Assembly (NCBI RefSeq): GCF_042675915.1
Contig: NZ_JBHTKL010000002.1
Coordinates: 1 to 64,000 of the forward strand
Length of the DNA stretch: 64,000 nt
Direction of reading: 5' to 3'
Source: Thalassobacillus_A hwangdonensis
Lineage (GTDB): Bacteria > Bacillota > Bacilli > Bacillales > Halobacillaceae
The number at the start of each line of letters is the position of its first letter. The first letter of the stretch is position 1. The notes under the pieces were generated by a model that was not told the DNA's origin, did no database searches, and saw only the letters and a list, made by a program, of their open reading frames with translations. Shown here in pieces: positions 33,226 through 42,400 of the stretch. The translations under genes and the position numbers were made by a program.

Positions 33226-35145
33226 ATGTCAGAGAAAAGAATCAATGTCGTGTTTCCGGACGGGAATGTAAAAGAATTCGAGCACGGAATTTCGGTAGAA
33301 GAGATTGCACAGTTGATCAGTCCAAGTCTGAAAAAGAAATCCATTGCCGGTAAAGTGGATGGGGTGCTGGTCGACATGAGCTACCAGCTGCAAAAAGATG
33401 CAAACATCGAATTGATTGCTAGAGATTCAGCAGTCGGGGAGGAAGTCATGCGTCATACTGCTGCTCACGTGTTAGCACAGGCGGTGAAAAGGCTTTATCC
33501 ATCTGTAAAACTCGGAGTCGGCCCAGTGATTGAAAACGGCTTCTATTATGACCTCGACCTGCCAGAAAGCATTGGCATAGAGGACTTGGTTAAGTTGGAA
33601 AAAGAAATGAAAAAAATCATCGAAGAGAACCATAAAGTGATGCGTAAGGAATTATCGCTGGAAGAAGCGGAAGCACTTTTTGAAGAGGATCCACTGAAAC
33701 TGGAGCTTCTCGCCGATATCCCTGAGGGAGAGTCTTTATCGATCTATGAACAAGGGGAGTTCATCGACCTTTGTCGTGGCCCGCATGCACCTTCGACTGG
33801 CGTGATCAAAGCATTCAAACTGATGAACGTTTCCGGTGCTTATTGGCGCGGGGACAGTGAAAACCAGATGCTGCAACGTGTTTATGGCGTGGCTTTTGCC
33901 AGTCAGCAAGGTCTCGAGGAATATTTGCACTTCAGGGAAGAGGCGGAAAAACGTGATCACCGGAAGCTTGGAAAAGCACTTGAACTGTTCATGTTTTCAG
34001 AAGAAGCTCCAGGAATGCCGTTCTATCTCGCAAATGGGCAGATCGTCCGAAATGAACTGGAGGCTTATCTTCGAGGACTGCAGCAAAAGCATGGATACGA
34101 GGAAGTCCGTACACCGCTGATGATGAACAAGCGGCTTTGGGAGCAATCGGGGCACTGGAGCCATTATAAAGACAACATGTATTTCACGGATGTTGATGAA
34201 GTAGAATATGCGCTGAAGCCGATGAACTGCCCTGGTCATATGTTGATTTTCAAGGATAAACTTCATTCTTATCGGGACCTTCCATTACGGATGGCAGAAT
34301 TCGGCCAAGTGCACCGGCATGAATTCAGTGGCGCTTTGAACGGCATGACACGCGTTCGTACTTTCTGTCAGGATGATGCGCACATCTTTGTTGCGCCAAA
34401 TCAGATTGAATCTGAAATCGAAGCTGCCATCGCGCTGATTGATGAAGTGTATGGGGTAATCGGATTCGATTATGAACTCGAACTTTCTACTCGACCTGAA
34501 GACTCGATGGGGGAAGACCACTTATGGGAACAGGCGGAGGCTTCCTTGAAGAGGGTGCTGGATAAACTCGGGTACAATTACCGCATCAACGAAGGGGACG
34601 GCGCTTTTTACGGTCCTAAAATCGATTTTCATATCAAGGATGCGCTCAAGCGGAGTCATCAGTGTGCGACAATCCAGCTCGATTTCCAAATGCCTGAGAA
34701 ATTCGATTTGAGCTATGTTGATGAAAATAATGAAAAAGTAAGGCCGGTCGTCATCCACCGGGCAGTTTTCGGATCCATTGATCGTTTCTTCGGCATCCTT
34801 GTTGAACATTTCGCAGGTGCGTTTCCGGCTTGGCTCGCTCCCTTCCAAGTAAAAGTCATTCCGGTTTCCAACCAAGTCCACCTCGACTATGCTGAAAAGG
34901 TAAAAGAACAGCTGCTGAACGCTGGGATCAGAGTTGAAGTGGATCATCGGGAAGAAAAACTAGGCTACAGGATGAGGGAAGCGCAAATGAAAAAAGTTCC
35001 TTATATCCTTGTCGTCGGGGATGAAGAGATGAAGAACCATTCCGTCAATGTAAGGAAGTATGGCAGCGAAGTCTCTAATCAGGTCTCTAGTGATTCCTTC
35101 ATCGCTTCGATCAAAGAAGAAATTCTTCTAAAAAAGCTTCAGTGA
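33226..35145 (+). CDS. thrS: Threonyl-tRNA synthetase
   Basis: This 639-residue cytosolic class II synthetase charges tRNA-Thr. Domains in order are TGS (about 1-63), the editing domain (about 65-225, with HTAAHVLAQAV carrying its histidines), the catalytic core (about 240-535, MNCPGHMLIF containing the zinc cysteine, then VHRHEFSGAL and a late VIHRAVFGSIDRFFG) and the anticodon-binding domain. The start is ATG 33226 behind AAAGGAGGG. It is controlled by two T-boxes; B. subtilis thrS has one and its paralog thrZ has three, so orthology to thrS or thrZ cannot be fixed from this window alone. Confidence 0.96.
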   Translation: MSEKRINVVFPDGNVKEFEHGISVEEIAQLISPSLKKKSIAGKVDGVLVDMSYQLQKDANIELIARDSAVGEEVMRHTAAHVLAQAVKRLYPSVKLGVGPVIENGFYYDLDLPESIGIEDLVKLEKEMKKIIEENHKVMRKELSLEEAEALFEEDPLKLELLADIPEGESLSIYEQGEFIDLCRGPHAPSTGVIKAFKLMNVSGAYWRGDSENQMLQRVYGVAFASQQGLEEYLHFREEAEKRDHRKLGKALELFMFSEEAPGMPFYLANGQIVRNELEAYLRGLQQKHGYEEVRTPLMMNKRLWEQSGHWSHYKDNMYFTDVDEVEYALKPMNCPGHMLIFKDKLHSYRDLPLRMAEFGQVHRHEFSGALNGMTRVRTFCQDDAHIFVAPNQIESEIEAAIALIDEVYGVIGFDYELELSTRPEDSMGEDHLWEQAEASLKRVLDKLGYNYRINEGDGAFYGPKIDFHIKDALKRSHQCATIQLDFQMPEKFDLSYVDENNEKVRPVVIHRAVFGSIDRFFGILVEHFAGAFPAWLAPFQVKVIPVSNQVHLDYAEKVKEQLLNAGIRVEVDHREEKLGYRMREAQMKKVPYILVVGDEEMKNHSVNVRKYGSEVSNQVSSDSFIASIKEEILLKKLQ

Positions 35146-35226
35146 AACAATATCATGTGAGAAGAGTTATAGTTGGCACCAAAATAATTAACTAAAGATT
35201 ATGGGTAACAAAATATATAAAGCGTA

Positions 35227-35341
35227 GTCAACATCCGAAGACTCCATCGGGAACAGCACGCGTCCGAAGGCCCCGCAGAAAAGCGTTCTTTGCTTTACGA
35301 GGAGACTGAGGCCGTGCCCGAGGAAAGCGGAGGGTGTTGAC
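35227..35341. repeat. Structured intergenic repeat element
   Basis: GTCAACATCC (35227-35236) pairs fully with GGGTGTTGAC (35332-35341, one G-T pair). Inside it, TCGG/CCGA and GCACG/CGTGC (35256-35260 and 35313-35317) also pair. The strings CGGGAACAGCACG, CCCCGCAG, AAAGCGTTCTTTGC, CGAGGAGACTGAGG and GAAAGCGGAG are, from memory, typical of a multicopy non-coding element found in many Bacillaceae genomes. Only this one copy lies in the window. The surrounding 35146-35450 region has no other gene. Confidence 0.7.
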
Positions 35342-35453
35342 GGAGCGGTACCTATTTTATTCATCTGTCTTTTTCGGTAACAAAGATGTAATGTTTATCT
35401 TTATCACTTTTTTGGGAAAGAATAAGCAAAAGCAATCGAAGGAGGCAGATGTC

Positions 35454-35522
35454 ATGATTCGTACAATTTTAATGATTATCGGTGCAATCGTAGTAATTGG
35501 TGCAATTTTATCGATGCTATAA
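35454..35522 (+). CDS. Predicted 22-residue membrane peptide
   Basis: From ATG 35454 the frame encodes 22 residues: a short basic start (MIRT) then an unbroken hydrophobic helix (ILMIIGAIVVIGAILSML) to the stop. GAAGGAGG sits 8 bases before the start, an excellent site, and a terminator follows 12 bases after the stop, so a complete small transcription unit is present. It could be a small membrane regulator or a hydrophobic toxin-like peptide; no antitoxin RNA was identified. Confidence 0.6.
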   Translation: MIRTILMIIGAIVVIGAILSML

Positions 35523-35534
35523 TATCTTCCATAA

Positions 35535-35574
35535 AAAAAGCCTTGCAGTTATTGTACTGCAAGGTATTTTTTAT
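35535..35574. terminator. Terminator between the 22-residue peptide gene and the iron transporter
   Basis: The arms CCTTGCAGT and ACTGCAAGG have an A-run before and a T-run after, so it can end both convergent transcripts. Confidence 0.88.
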
Positions 35575-35578
35575 GCTC

Positions 35579-36283
35579 TTATTCAACGGATAAAGGTTCG
35601 AATTCCCCTCTTACCGTACATATGGAATCCCAATCGTGCGCTGCGCCATCCCGCATCGTAATGATCCGGTCGGCAATTGCTCTTGAGTCCTCCCGGTCAT
35701 GGGTGACAAAGATCGAGGTGGTGCCGGTTTTCTTGATGATCTGTTTCAGTTCTTCACGGATTTTGATCTGCAAGTCTGCATCAAGGTTACTGAAAGGTTC
35801 ATCCAGAAGCAATAGGGAAGGTTCTGGTGCAAGCGCTCTAGCTAATGCGATCCGTTGTTGCTGGCCACCACTCAATTCATGCGGGTAACGCTTTTTGAAT
35901 TTCTGCATGTTGACCAGTTCAAGCACTTCATCAACGCGCTGCTTCTTCTTTGCGCGGGCATATCCCTTCAAGCCAAAGCTGATGTTATCCGCTACGGTCA
36001 TGTGAGGAAACAGGGCATAATCCTGGAACACCATACCGATGCCTCTTTTTTCAGGCAGGACGAAGGTGCGATCATCCGTCATCACTTTACCATTGATCAT
36101 GATGCTTCCGGAACTTGGAGTTTCCAGACCGCTCAACAGACGGAGCACCGTACTTTTCCCACTTCCGCTTTCACCAAGAATGGAAATGATCTCCCCTTGG
36201 TCTATATCAAGACAAAACTTATCAACGGTCTTTTCTTTGGAATTTCTATAGGAGAAGCAAATGTCTTTGATTTGAATGTACAT
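35579..36283 (-). CDS. Ferric iron ABC transporter ATP-binding protein (FbpC/FutC-like)
   Basis: This 234-residue ATPase has Walker A GESGSGKST, Q-loop FQDYALFPH, signature LSGGQQQRIALAR, Walker B LLLLDEPF and FVTHDREDS. It belongs to the Fe(III)/spermidine/sulfate importer class but lacks the long C-terminal regulatory domain of some relatives (about 350 residues). It starts 2 bases after the permease stop, so the two are coupled. Energy from ATP drives iron entry through the permease. It is the last gene of the Fur-controlled group. Confidence 0.9.
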   Translation of the reverse strand: MYIQIKDICFSYRNSKEKTVDKFCLDIDQGEIISILGESGSGKSTVLRLLSGLETPSSGSIMINGKVMTDDRTFVLPEKRGIGMVFQDYALFPHMTVADNISFGLKGYARAKKKQRVDEVLELVNMQKFKKRYPHELSGGQQQRIALARALAPEPSLLLLDEPFSNLDADLQIKIREELKQIIKKTGTTSIFVTHDREDSRAIADRIITMRDGAAHDWDSICTVRGEFEPLSVE

Positions 36284-36284
36284 A

Positions 36285-37934
36285 TCAGTTCCGCTCCTTT
36301 TCTAACACTTGGTGGAAAACAAAAATGGCAATGGCGCTGAGTACGACAATGACAATCGATGCAAGCGAGGCTTCATGGATCTGTTCATCGCTTGCATACT
36401 GGAATGCTTTTGTTGAAAGGGTATCAAAATTGAATGGTCTCAGAATCAACGTAAGCGGCAGCTCTTTCAATATATCAATGAAGGCGAGGATGAAACCACT
36501 GAAAATCGCCCCCTTGATCAATCGTAGGTCGACCTTGAAAAACGTTTTGGTCATGCCCATACCGAGCATGCGAGAAGCTTCGGTATATTTATTTCCTATT
36601 TTATCAAAACCTGATTCAATCGAATTGTATCCGACGGCAAGGAAACGAATGACATAGGCGGAAATCAGCAAGAACAAACTAGTACTTAAGAAAAGCGTCG
36701 GTTCCATACCGATGGATTCGTAAAATGTAAATAACAGATTATCGATATCAATGAACACAGCACTGATTCCAACTGCAATGACAGCCCCCGGGATGGAATA
36801 GCCGAGTATCGTGATCCGAGCGGATGCTTTTGAGAACCAGCTACGGTGCATGCGTGCAAAGTTGGCGATGATGACAGCGAATCCGACAATCATGACCGAT
36901 CCGAAAAATGCGACCGTCAGTGAGTTGGTAATGAAGCCGATGAATGCTGGGCTCGCAATTTTATCAAAGGTAAGGATCATCCAGTCGAACAGTTGGATGA
37001 ACGGGATGAGAAATCCTAGTGAGAAAACCAATAAGGTGTAGCCGAATACACTCCAGGCTTTCCATCCTGTCAGGCGGATCGGCGTCAGCGGTTTGACTTT
37101 GGCAGTCGTTTGGCTGAACTTCCTTCGTCCCCGTGAGACTTTTTCAAGAATTAAAATAGTAAAAACGATGAACATCAATGTGGCCGACAACTTGATGGCG
37201 GCATTCAGGTCTCCCATGTTGAACCACGTTTGAAAAATCGCCGTGCTGAAGGTGGGAACCCCGAAATATTTCACCACTCCATAATCGTTCAATACTTCAA
37301 GCAGGACAAGGCTCACTCCACCGACAATGGCTCCACGTGAAATCGGAAGCACGATACGGAAGAAAATTTCGAACGCATTGCTGCCTAACAGCCTGGCATT
37401 CTCGATCAATGCTGAAGACTGGTTGGCAAGAAATGCCCTCGTAATGGTATAGACATAAGGGTAGAGAAACATCGTAAAGATGAAGATTGCTCCAGGAATC
37501 GTCATAATATCGAAGTATTTCTGGTCTACCCGGATACCGAAATCATTTCGGAGGGTTGTCTGGATCACACCTGTGTAATTCAATATTCCGTTGTACGTAT
37601 ATGCTGCAATATAGGGAGGGATGGCCAGCGGCAGCATCAATCCCCATTTGAAAAAACGTTTGAGCGGGAAGTCATAAGCAGAAATCAGCCATGCCAGACT
37701 GGTTCCGATCATGACAGTAAAGATCCCGGTGAATACGATCAGGATCGACGTATTCTTCAGAAGTGCAGGAAGAATGAATTCTTTAATATGCTCCCAGTTA
37801 TTCGTTTGTTCTGTGAAGAAGCTGATCAGGATATTCAGATTAGGCAACAAGATCAGGACAACGATGATGAAGCTGAACAAGGTCCAGATGTTCATATATC
37901 CTGGGAGTTTTCTAAGCACTCTCAATGACGACAC
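36285..37934 (-). CDS. Ferric iron ABC transporter permease (FbpB-like, fused)
   Basis: This 549-residue protein has about twelve membrane helices and two BPD-type permease halves, each with an EAA-like loop: ENARLLGSNAFEIFFRIVLPIS in the first half and EASRMLGMGMTKTFFKVDL in the second. Such fused permeases serve Fe(III) importers of the FbpABC/SfuABC type. It lies 139 bases downstream of the binding-protein gene, with a terminator hairpin in between, and directly before the ATPase gene. Confidence 0.9.
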   Translation of the reverse strand: MSSLRVLRKLPGYMNIWTLFSFIIVVLILLPNLNILISFFTEQTNNWEHIKEFILPALLKNTSILIVFTGIFTVMIGTSLAWLISAYDFPLKRFFKWGLMLPLAIPPYIAAYTYNGILNYTGVIQTTLRNDFGIRVDQKYFDIMTIPGAIFIFTMFLYPYVYTITRAFLANQSSALIENARLLGSNAFEIFFRIVLPISRGAIVGGVSLVLLEVLNDYGVVKYFGVPTFSTAIFQTWFNMGDLNAAIKLSATLMFIVFTILILEKVSRGRRKFSQTTAKVKPLTPIRLTGWKAWSVFGYTLLVFSLGFLIPFIQLFDWMILTFDKIASPAFIGFITNSLTVAFFGSVMIVGFAVIIANFARMHRSWFSKASARITILGYSIPGAVIAVGISAVFIDIDNLLFTFYESIGMEPTLFLSTSLFLLISAYVIRFLAVGYNSIESGFDKIGNKYTEASRMLGMGMTKTFFKVDLRLIKGAIFSGFILAFIDILKELPLTLILRPFNFDTLSTKAFQYASDEQIHEASLASIVIVVLSAIAIFVFHQVLEKERN

Positions 37935-37994
37935 TTCCTTCTGAGTCTACGACGATGGTATGGGGGATGTAAAATCAGTGAACCCCACCACCTA

Positions 37995-38013
37995 TGATAA
38001 CGTTTCTCAATAA
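37995..38013 (-). promoter_or_regulatory. Weak Fur-like site before the permease gene
   Basis: GATAACGTTTCTCAAT resembles the Fur consensus at 11 of 16 positions by eye. It lies between the internal terminator and the permease start, where a second iron-regulated promoter would be useful. This is a low-certainty call. Confidence 0.3.
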
Positions 38014-38026
38014 GATTGTACATACA

Positions 38027-38066
38027 GAAAAAGGCTGTCACGGTTACCTGTGACAGCCTTTTTGTT
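38027..38066 (-). terminator. Internal terminator between binding protein and permease genes
   Basis: The arms AAAAAGGCTGTCAC and GTGACAGCCTTTTT form a perfect stem. On the minus strand it follows the binding-protein stop, so most transcripts should end here and leave the permease at a lower level. Confidence 0.88.
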
Positions 38067-38073
38067 TAAAGTT

Positions 38074-39168
38074 TTATTTCCAGCCAACTTCGTTCATGAT
38101 TTTGATGGCTTTTTCGTTGTTTTCACCAAGCTTCGTCAGGTTGATGTCCTGCGCTTTGAATTCTCCCCAGGATTGTAGCAATTCAGATGCAGCTACATCA
38201 GGGTTGGCAGGGTATTCATAGTTTGCTTCTGCGAATTGTTTCTGTGCTTCTTCCTGTGTAAGGAATTCCATAAACTTGATCGCACTTTCTTTATTCTTGC
38301 TGCTTGCTGTCAACGCAATTCCGCTAATGTTCACGTGTGCACCAGTAGTGTCCTGGTTAGGGAAGATGACACCAAGCTGTTCAGCTACTTTCACTTCTTC
38401 TTCGTCTTCAGAGTTCATCATTTTTCCAAGGTAATACGTGTTCATGACAGCAACGTCACCTTCACCAGCAGCAATTGCTTTCGCCTGGTCACGGTCTCCA
38501 CCTTTTGGTTCGCGAGCCATATTGTCAACGATTCCTTGTGCCCATTCCTTCGCTGCATCTTCACCTTCAAGCTCAATCATTGAAGCGAGCAGGGACTGGT
38601 TATAAATGTTAGAAGAAGAACGGATCAATACTTTTTCTTTCCATTCGTCGTTTGTAAGATCCTGGTATGTCTTGATGTCTTCCGGGTTTACCGTTTCTTT
38701 GTTATAAGCGATGATTCGTGCACGTTTCGTCAGACCGAACCACTGGTCCTCTGTGTCACGCAAGTTTTCAGGGATGTTGCCTTTCAGTTCTTCGCTGTCG
38801 ACTGCCTGTAACAAGTCTTTACTTTTTGCACGGTGAAGACGTCCTGCATCAGCAGTAATGAACAGGTCCGCTTCAGAAGCTTTTCCTTCACGCTCAAGAC
38901 GAGCAATCAATTCATCATCTTTACCTTCGATAACGTTGACTTTGATTCCAGTTTCCTCTTGGAACTTCTCATATAGTTCCTGGTCAGCCTCGTAATGGCG
39001 TCCAGTGTAAAGGTTGATTTCTTCACTTGTTTTTTCATCTTCTGCATTGGAGTCGGAGCCTTCTTCATTCTGGCTCTCTTCACCATTTACACACGCAGCA
39101 AGTGCGAATAGGGATAGCACCATGATGATGCTGAATAAGAACAGTTTGTTTTTCTTCATCTTGTCCAC
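38074..39168 (-). CDS. Ferric iron ABC transporter substrate-binding lipoprotein (FbpA/FutA-like)
   Basis: This 364-residue lipoprotein has a signal peptide with lipobox LAAC (lipidated Cys26), an acidic linker and a periplasmic-binding fold. It starts INLYTGRHYEADQELYEKFQEETGIKV and includes FITADAGRLHRA, GLTKRARIIAYN and a late NTYYLGKM with paired tyrosines typical of iron ligands. It captures Fe(III) outside the membrane for the permease-ATPase pair downstream. AGGTGG precedes the ATG, and two Fur boxes precede the gene. It is probably made in excess owing to the internal terminator. Confidence 0.92.
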   Translation of the reverse strand: MDKMKKNKLFLFSIIMVLSLFALAACVNGEESQNEEGSDSNAEDEKTSEEINLYTGRHYEADQELYEKFQEETGIKVNVIEGKDDELIARLEREGKASEADLFITADAGRLHRAKSKDLLQAVDSEELKGNIPENLRDTEDQWFGLTKRARIIAYNKETVNPEDIKTYQDLTNDEWKEKVLIRSSSNIYNQSLLASMIELEGEDAAKEWAQGIVDNMAREPKGGDRDQAKAIAAGEGDVAVMNTYYLGKMMNSEDEEEVKVAEQLGVIFPNQDTTGAHVNISGIALTASSKNKESAIKFMEFLTQEEAQKQFAEANYEYPANPDVAASELLQSWGEFKAQDINLTKLGENNEKAIKIMNEVGWK

Positions 39169-39187
39169 CTCTTATTATGTAATTTAA

Positions 39188-39239
39188 TTGATAATGATTT
39201 TCATTCCCACAACCTATTTTACTGAAAATGATTCTCAAG
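39188..39239 (-). promoter_or_regulatory. Two Fur boxes of the iron transporter operon
   Basis: TTGATAATGATTTTCATTC (39188-39206) and CTGAAAATGATTCTCAAG (39222-39239) both follow the GATAATGATAATCATTATC consensus. They lie 20-70 bases upstream of the binding-protein start on the minus strand, so the operon should be repressed by Fur with ferrous iron. Confidence 0.85.
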
Positions 39240-39349
39240 TCAAGGGTAATTGAAAAGTTTTCTCAATAACTAGTATTTGTTTGATTCAATCCTTTTATGT
39301 GGGGGAATGTATTCTCTAGAAATGTACTGGAAAAAATTGTTGCTTAAAC

Positions 39350-39373
39350 TTACACTCGGGTGTAAAATTACAC
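39350..39373 (+). promoter_or_regulatory. Three TTACAC half-sites upstream of the 1142-residue gene
   Basis: TTACAC (39350-39355), GTGTAA (39360-39365) and TTACAC (39368-39373) form two overlapping inverted repeats with 4- and 2-base spacers. The gene starts 37 bases later. The regulator is unknown. Confidence 0.6.
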
Positions 39374-39409
39374 TAATGCTTATATTTACATAAAAAGGGG
39401 GCGGGGAGG

Positions 39410-42400
39410 ATGAAGGAAAGAGAAAAAGTCTTCCGGTCAGAGTTATGGAAGCTTTGGCAGAAAGGGTTTATCAGTGAACGTGACTATGAATCTTTTTCCG
39501 AAAAATACGATGCTTATATCAAACATATGAATGAGGAACAACTGCAAGCTTCGATGGAGACTGCAGAGGTTAAAGTGGAGGAAGAGAAGCCTGCGCCAAT
39601 TCCGAAAAATCCGGTACCTGCACCGAAACCGAAGAAGGTGAAAACCCAAGAGCAGGTCAGAGAACGGAACATCACCTGGTCATTGATTCTAGGAGTCGTT
39701 CTGTTGTTGATCAGTGGTCTAGTTGTGGCAACAACCAATTGGGATCAGATGGGTGCAGGGTTGAAAGTAATCTCGATCTCCTTCATTTCCATCTTCTTCT
39801 TAGGTCTTAGTGTGATTAGCAGTAAGTTCCTTAAAATCGAAAAGACTGCGTTTGCCTTTTTGACATTAGGTAGTTTGTTGATTCCTGTAGTAGTGCTGGC
39901 TATCGGTTATTTCGAGTTACTTGGTTCCTATCTATCTATATTCGGGGAGGGAAGGGAGCTGCTCGGGTTGATTGGTACCCTGCTCCCATTACCGCTATAC
40001 GTAAGGAATGGCCATAGGCATCAATCCAGGCTTTTCATCTGGATTTCATATCTATTCCTATCATTTTCTGTGGGATTCGGAATTGCAGCCCTGGAAGTTT
40101 CAGTTGATGTTTTCTACCTGGGTATCATGATTTTCAATGGCCTGTTGCTATACGGATATCATCGGTTCAATCAAAACGAGCGTTGGAAACTGTTCATGAA
40201 GGAATTGCCTATATTTGCTCAGTTAAACTTGATTGTATCGACGATGCTGATGTTGTTTTTGTTCAAAAGTGAAGTCTTTTACAGCTTCAATGTCCTGCTG
40301 ACAGCGGTTATCTATATGGCGATGGTGTTTGTCTATGATCGGAAGGAATACCAGTTTGTCTTCTCTGCGTTATTTGCCTACGGCGCCTATCAACTGACTG
40401 AACATTCGTTTCTGCAACAAGTAGACCTAGTTGTTTACGCAATCATAGGTACTGCATTCCTTGGGTTTGCAGTCGCTTCCGGAAAGCATGACTACATCCG
40501 TCGCATGTTCCGGTATATTAGTGCAGTGATTTCGTTTGCTGCATTTCTGTATATTACTTATCAAGGAATTCTGCTTCGAACAGAGACGGACCAGTCCCTG
40601 TTGTTGTTGATTGCCTACCTTGTCATTGCATTGAACTATACTTATCTTGCATATGTGACAAATCATCTACTGTTTGCCTATCTGTCTCCATTCTTCCTGT
40701 TCGTTTCCGGATTTGAAGTATGGAGTTTGATAGAGAGTCGCTATACAGATTGGGTCAATCCGGAAGTATTCTTATTCTTCTTTGCTGTCGGGGTATTTTT
40801 CCTGTTGGGACTAGCGAACAGACATAAATATCTGCAGGCCATCCGTACGAGCAGCTATTATCTATCCATAGGGGTAATGGCGCTTACCGTGTTATATGCG
40901 CTGTCGATCTTTGCTTACTTGGAAACAGCTTTGATGCTGGCTGTCGTAGCTCTTCTGGCGATTGTGGTTGGGAAGAAGCGGACAGCAGAGACGAAGATTG
41001 CAGGTTGGGTCCATCCCGTCTCACTTGGATTTTCTTTGTTTCTGATTTACCCAGAGTTAGCGGATGCGTCTTTCTTCTATGAACATAACTTGAATGTACC
41101 TTTCCACCTTAGTTTGACGGGTCTCCTCATCCTTGGCACTAGTCTTCTATGGAGAAAAATGAACGTACAGCCATTTGAAGAAGCTGCATTTTTTACCGGT
41201 CAGGGGTTTTATTTGTTTGGGCTGTTGGCAATGGCGAATGTATTCATTGATATCAATCACGACTTCGTAAGACCATTGCTGCTTCTGATTGGAATAGGGA
41301 TTTCTGTGTGGCTGGTGTTAAGGACGAAGCTCCATGGCTTATGGATGTATGTAACAACTGTAGTGTTCTTTTTCTATGGATCCTTGGTTATCCCGTTACC
41401 ATTAAATACACTGAATGGTGTGCTGCTTTATTATGGGTTTGCACCGATCGCTTTCCTGCTGGTGGATCATTATGCGGGTAGGTGGAGGGAGGATCTGAAG
41501 CCTTACTTTTTCTGGTTCGGGCAAGGGGTTCAGCTTCTGTTGATTCCTGTGTTCCTATTGAGCTATGCCTCGCCCGATCCAGTTCATCCATTCATCTTCC
41601 TGTTAGCATTAGTCATCTATGTGTATAGTGCACTCATAAAACAGAAGGAGTGGCAGGTTCGAAGCTTGATGTATGTCGGGATGTCAGTCATCCCTCTGTT
41701 CCTTGCATTGCTTCTCGATTATTATCAATGGCTGGAAAATATGCCGGACGCATACATCTGGATGATTGCCAGTGGAATTTTCGCTTGCATCCTTGTAACA
41801 GTGCCCCGTTTGTGGAAGAAAAGGGTGCTTGATTATACGATTCCATTTTCGATTTTCGGACTTTGGATGGTTGTCACTGAATGGACATTGATTTCAGTAT
41901 GGGAAATCATTCCGATGACCGTCTATGCAGCATTCACGCTCTATCTGCTTCATAAGCGAGGCTGGTCTTATCTGGCGATTCTTCCACTGGCAGCTACGAT
42001 TGCGATGTGGGAGCAGGTGGACGTCCGCTTGTCAGACATGACGCTGTTGGTGGTTGAAACCATCAGCTTTCTGGTCCTGCTAGTACTGGGGCGCTACTTA
42101 TTCAAAGCATTTGCGAGATGGGATAAAAATGAACACTATATCGATTGGTACACCATTACCGCTTTCCTTTATGTACTGCAGGTTGGGGAAACGATCGGTT
42201 CCGACCCAGTCGTCTGGCTGGAGATCATTCCGTTTGTGATGGTGAGCATCGGTCTGTTCTATCAATTCGGCCGATTTGATCAAACGTTTGTTCAACCCGT
42301 GCTTGCTACGCTGGCCATGGTCAGTATCCTGCCAACGTATTACTTGATTTTCAATGAATATCAATCAGAAATACCTGAGCTGATCCATGCAGAGCTGATT

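Noticed and set aside
35334..35453. Longer N-terminal extension of the 22-residue peptide
   Set aside because: The extension would start inside the structured repeat element and lacks a ribosome binding site, whereas ATG 35454 has an ideal one.
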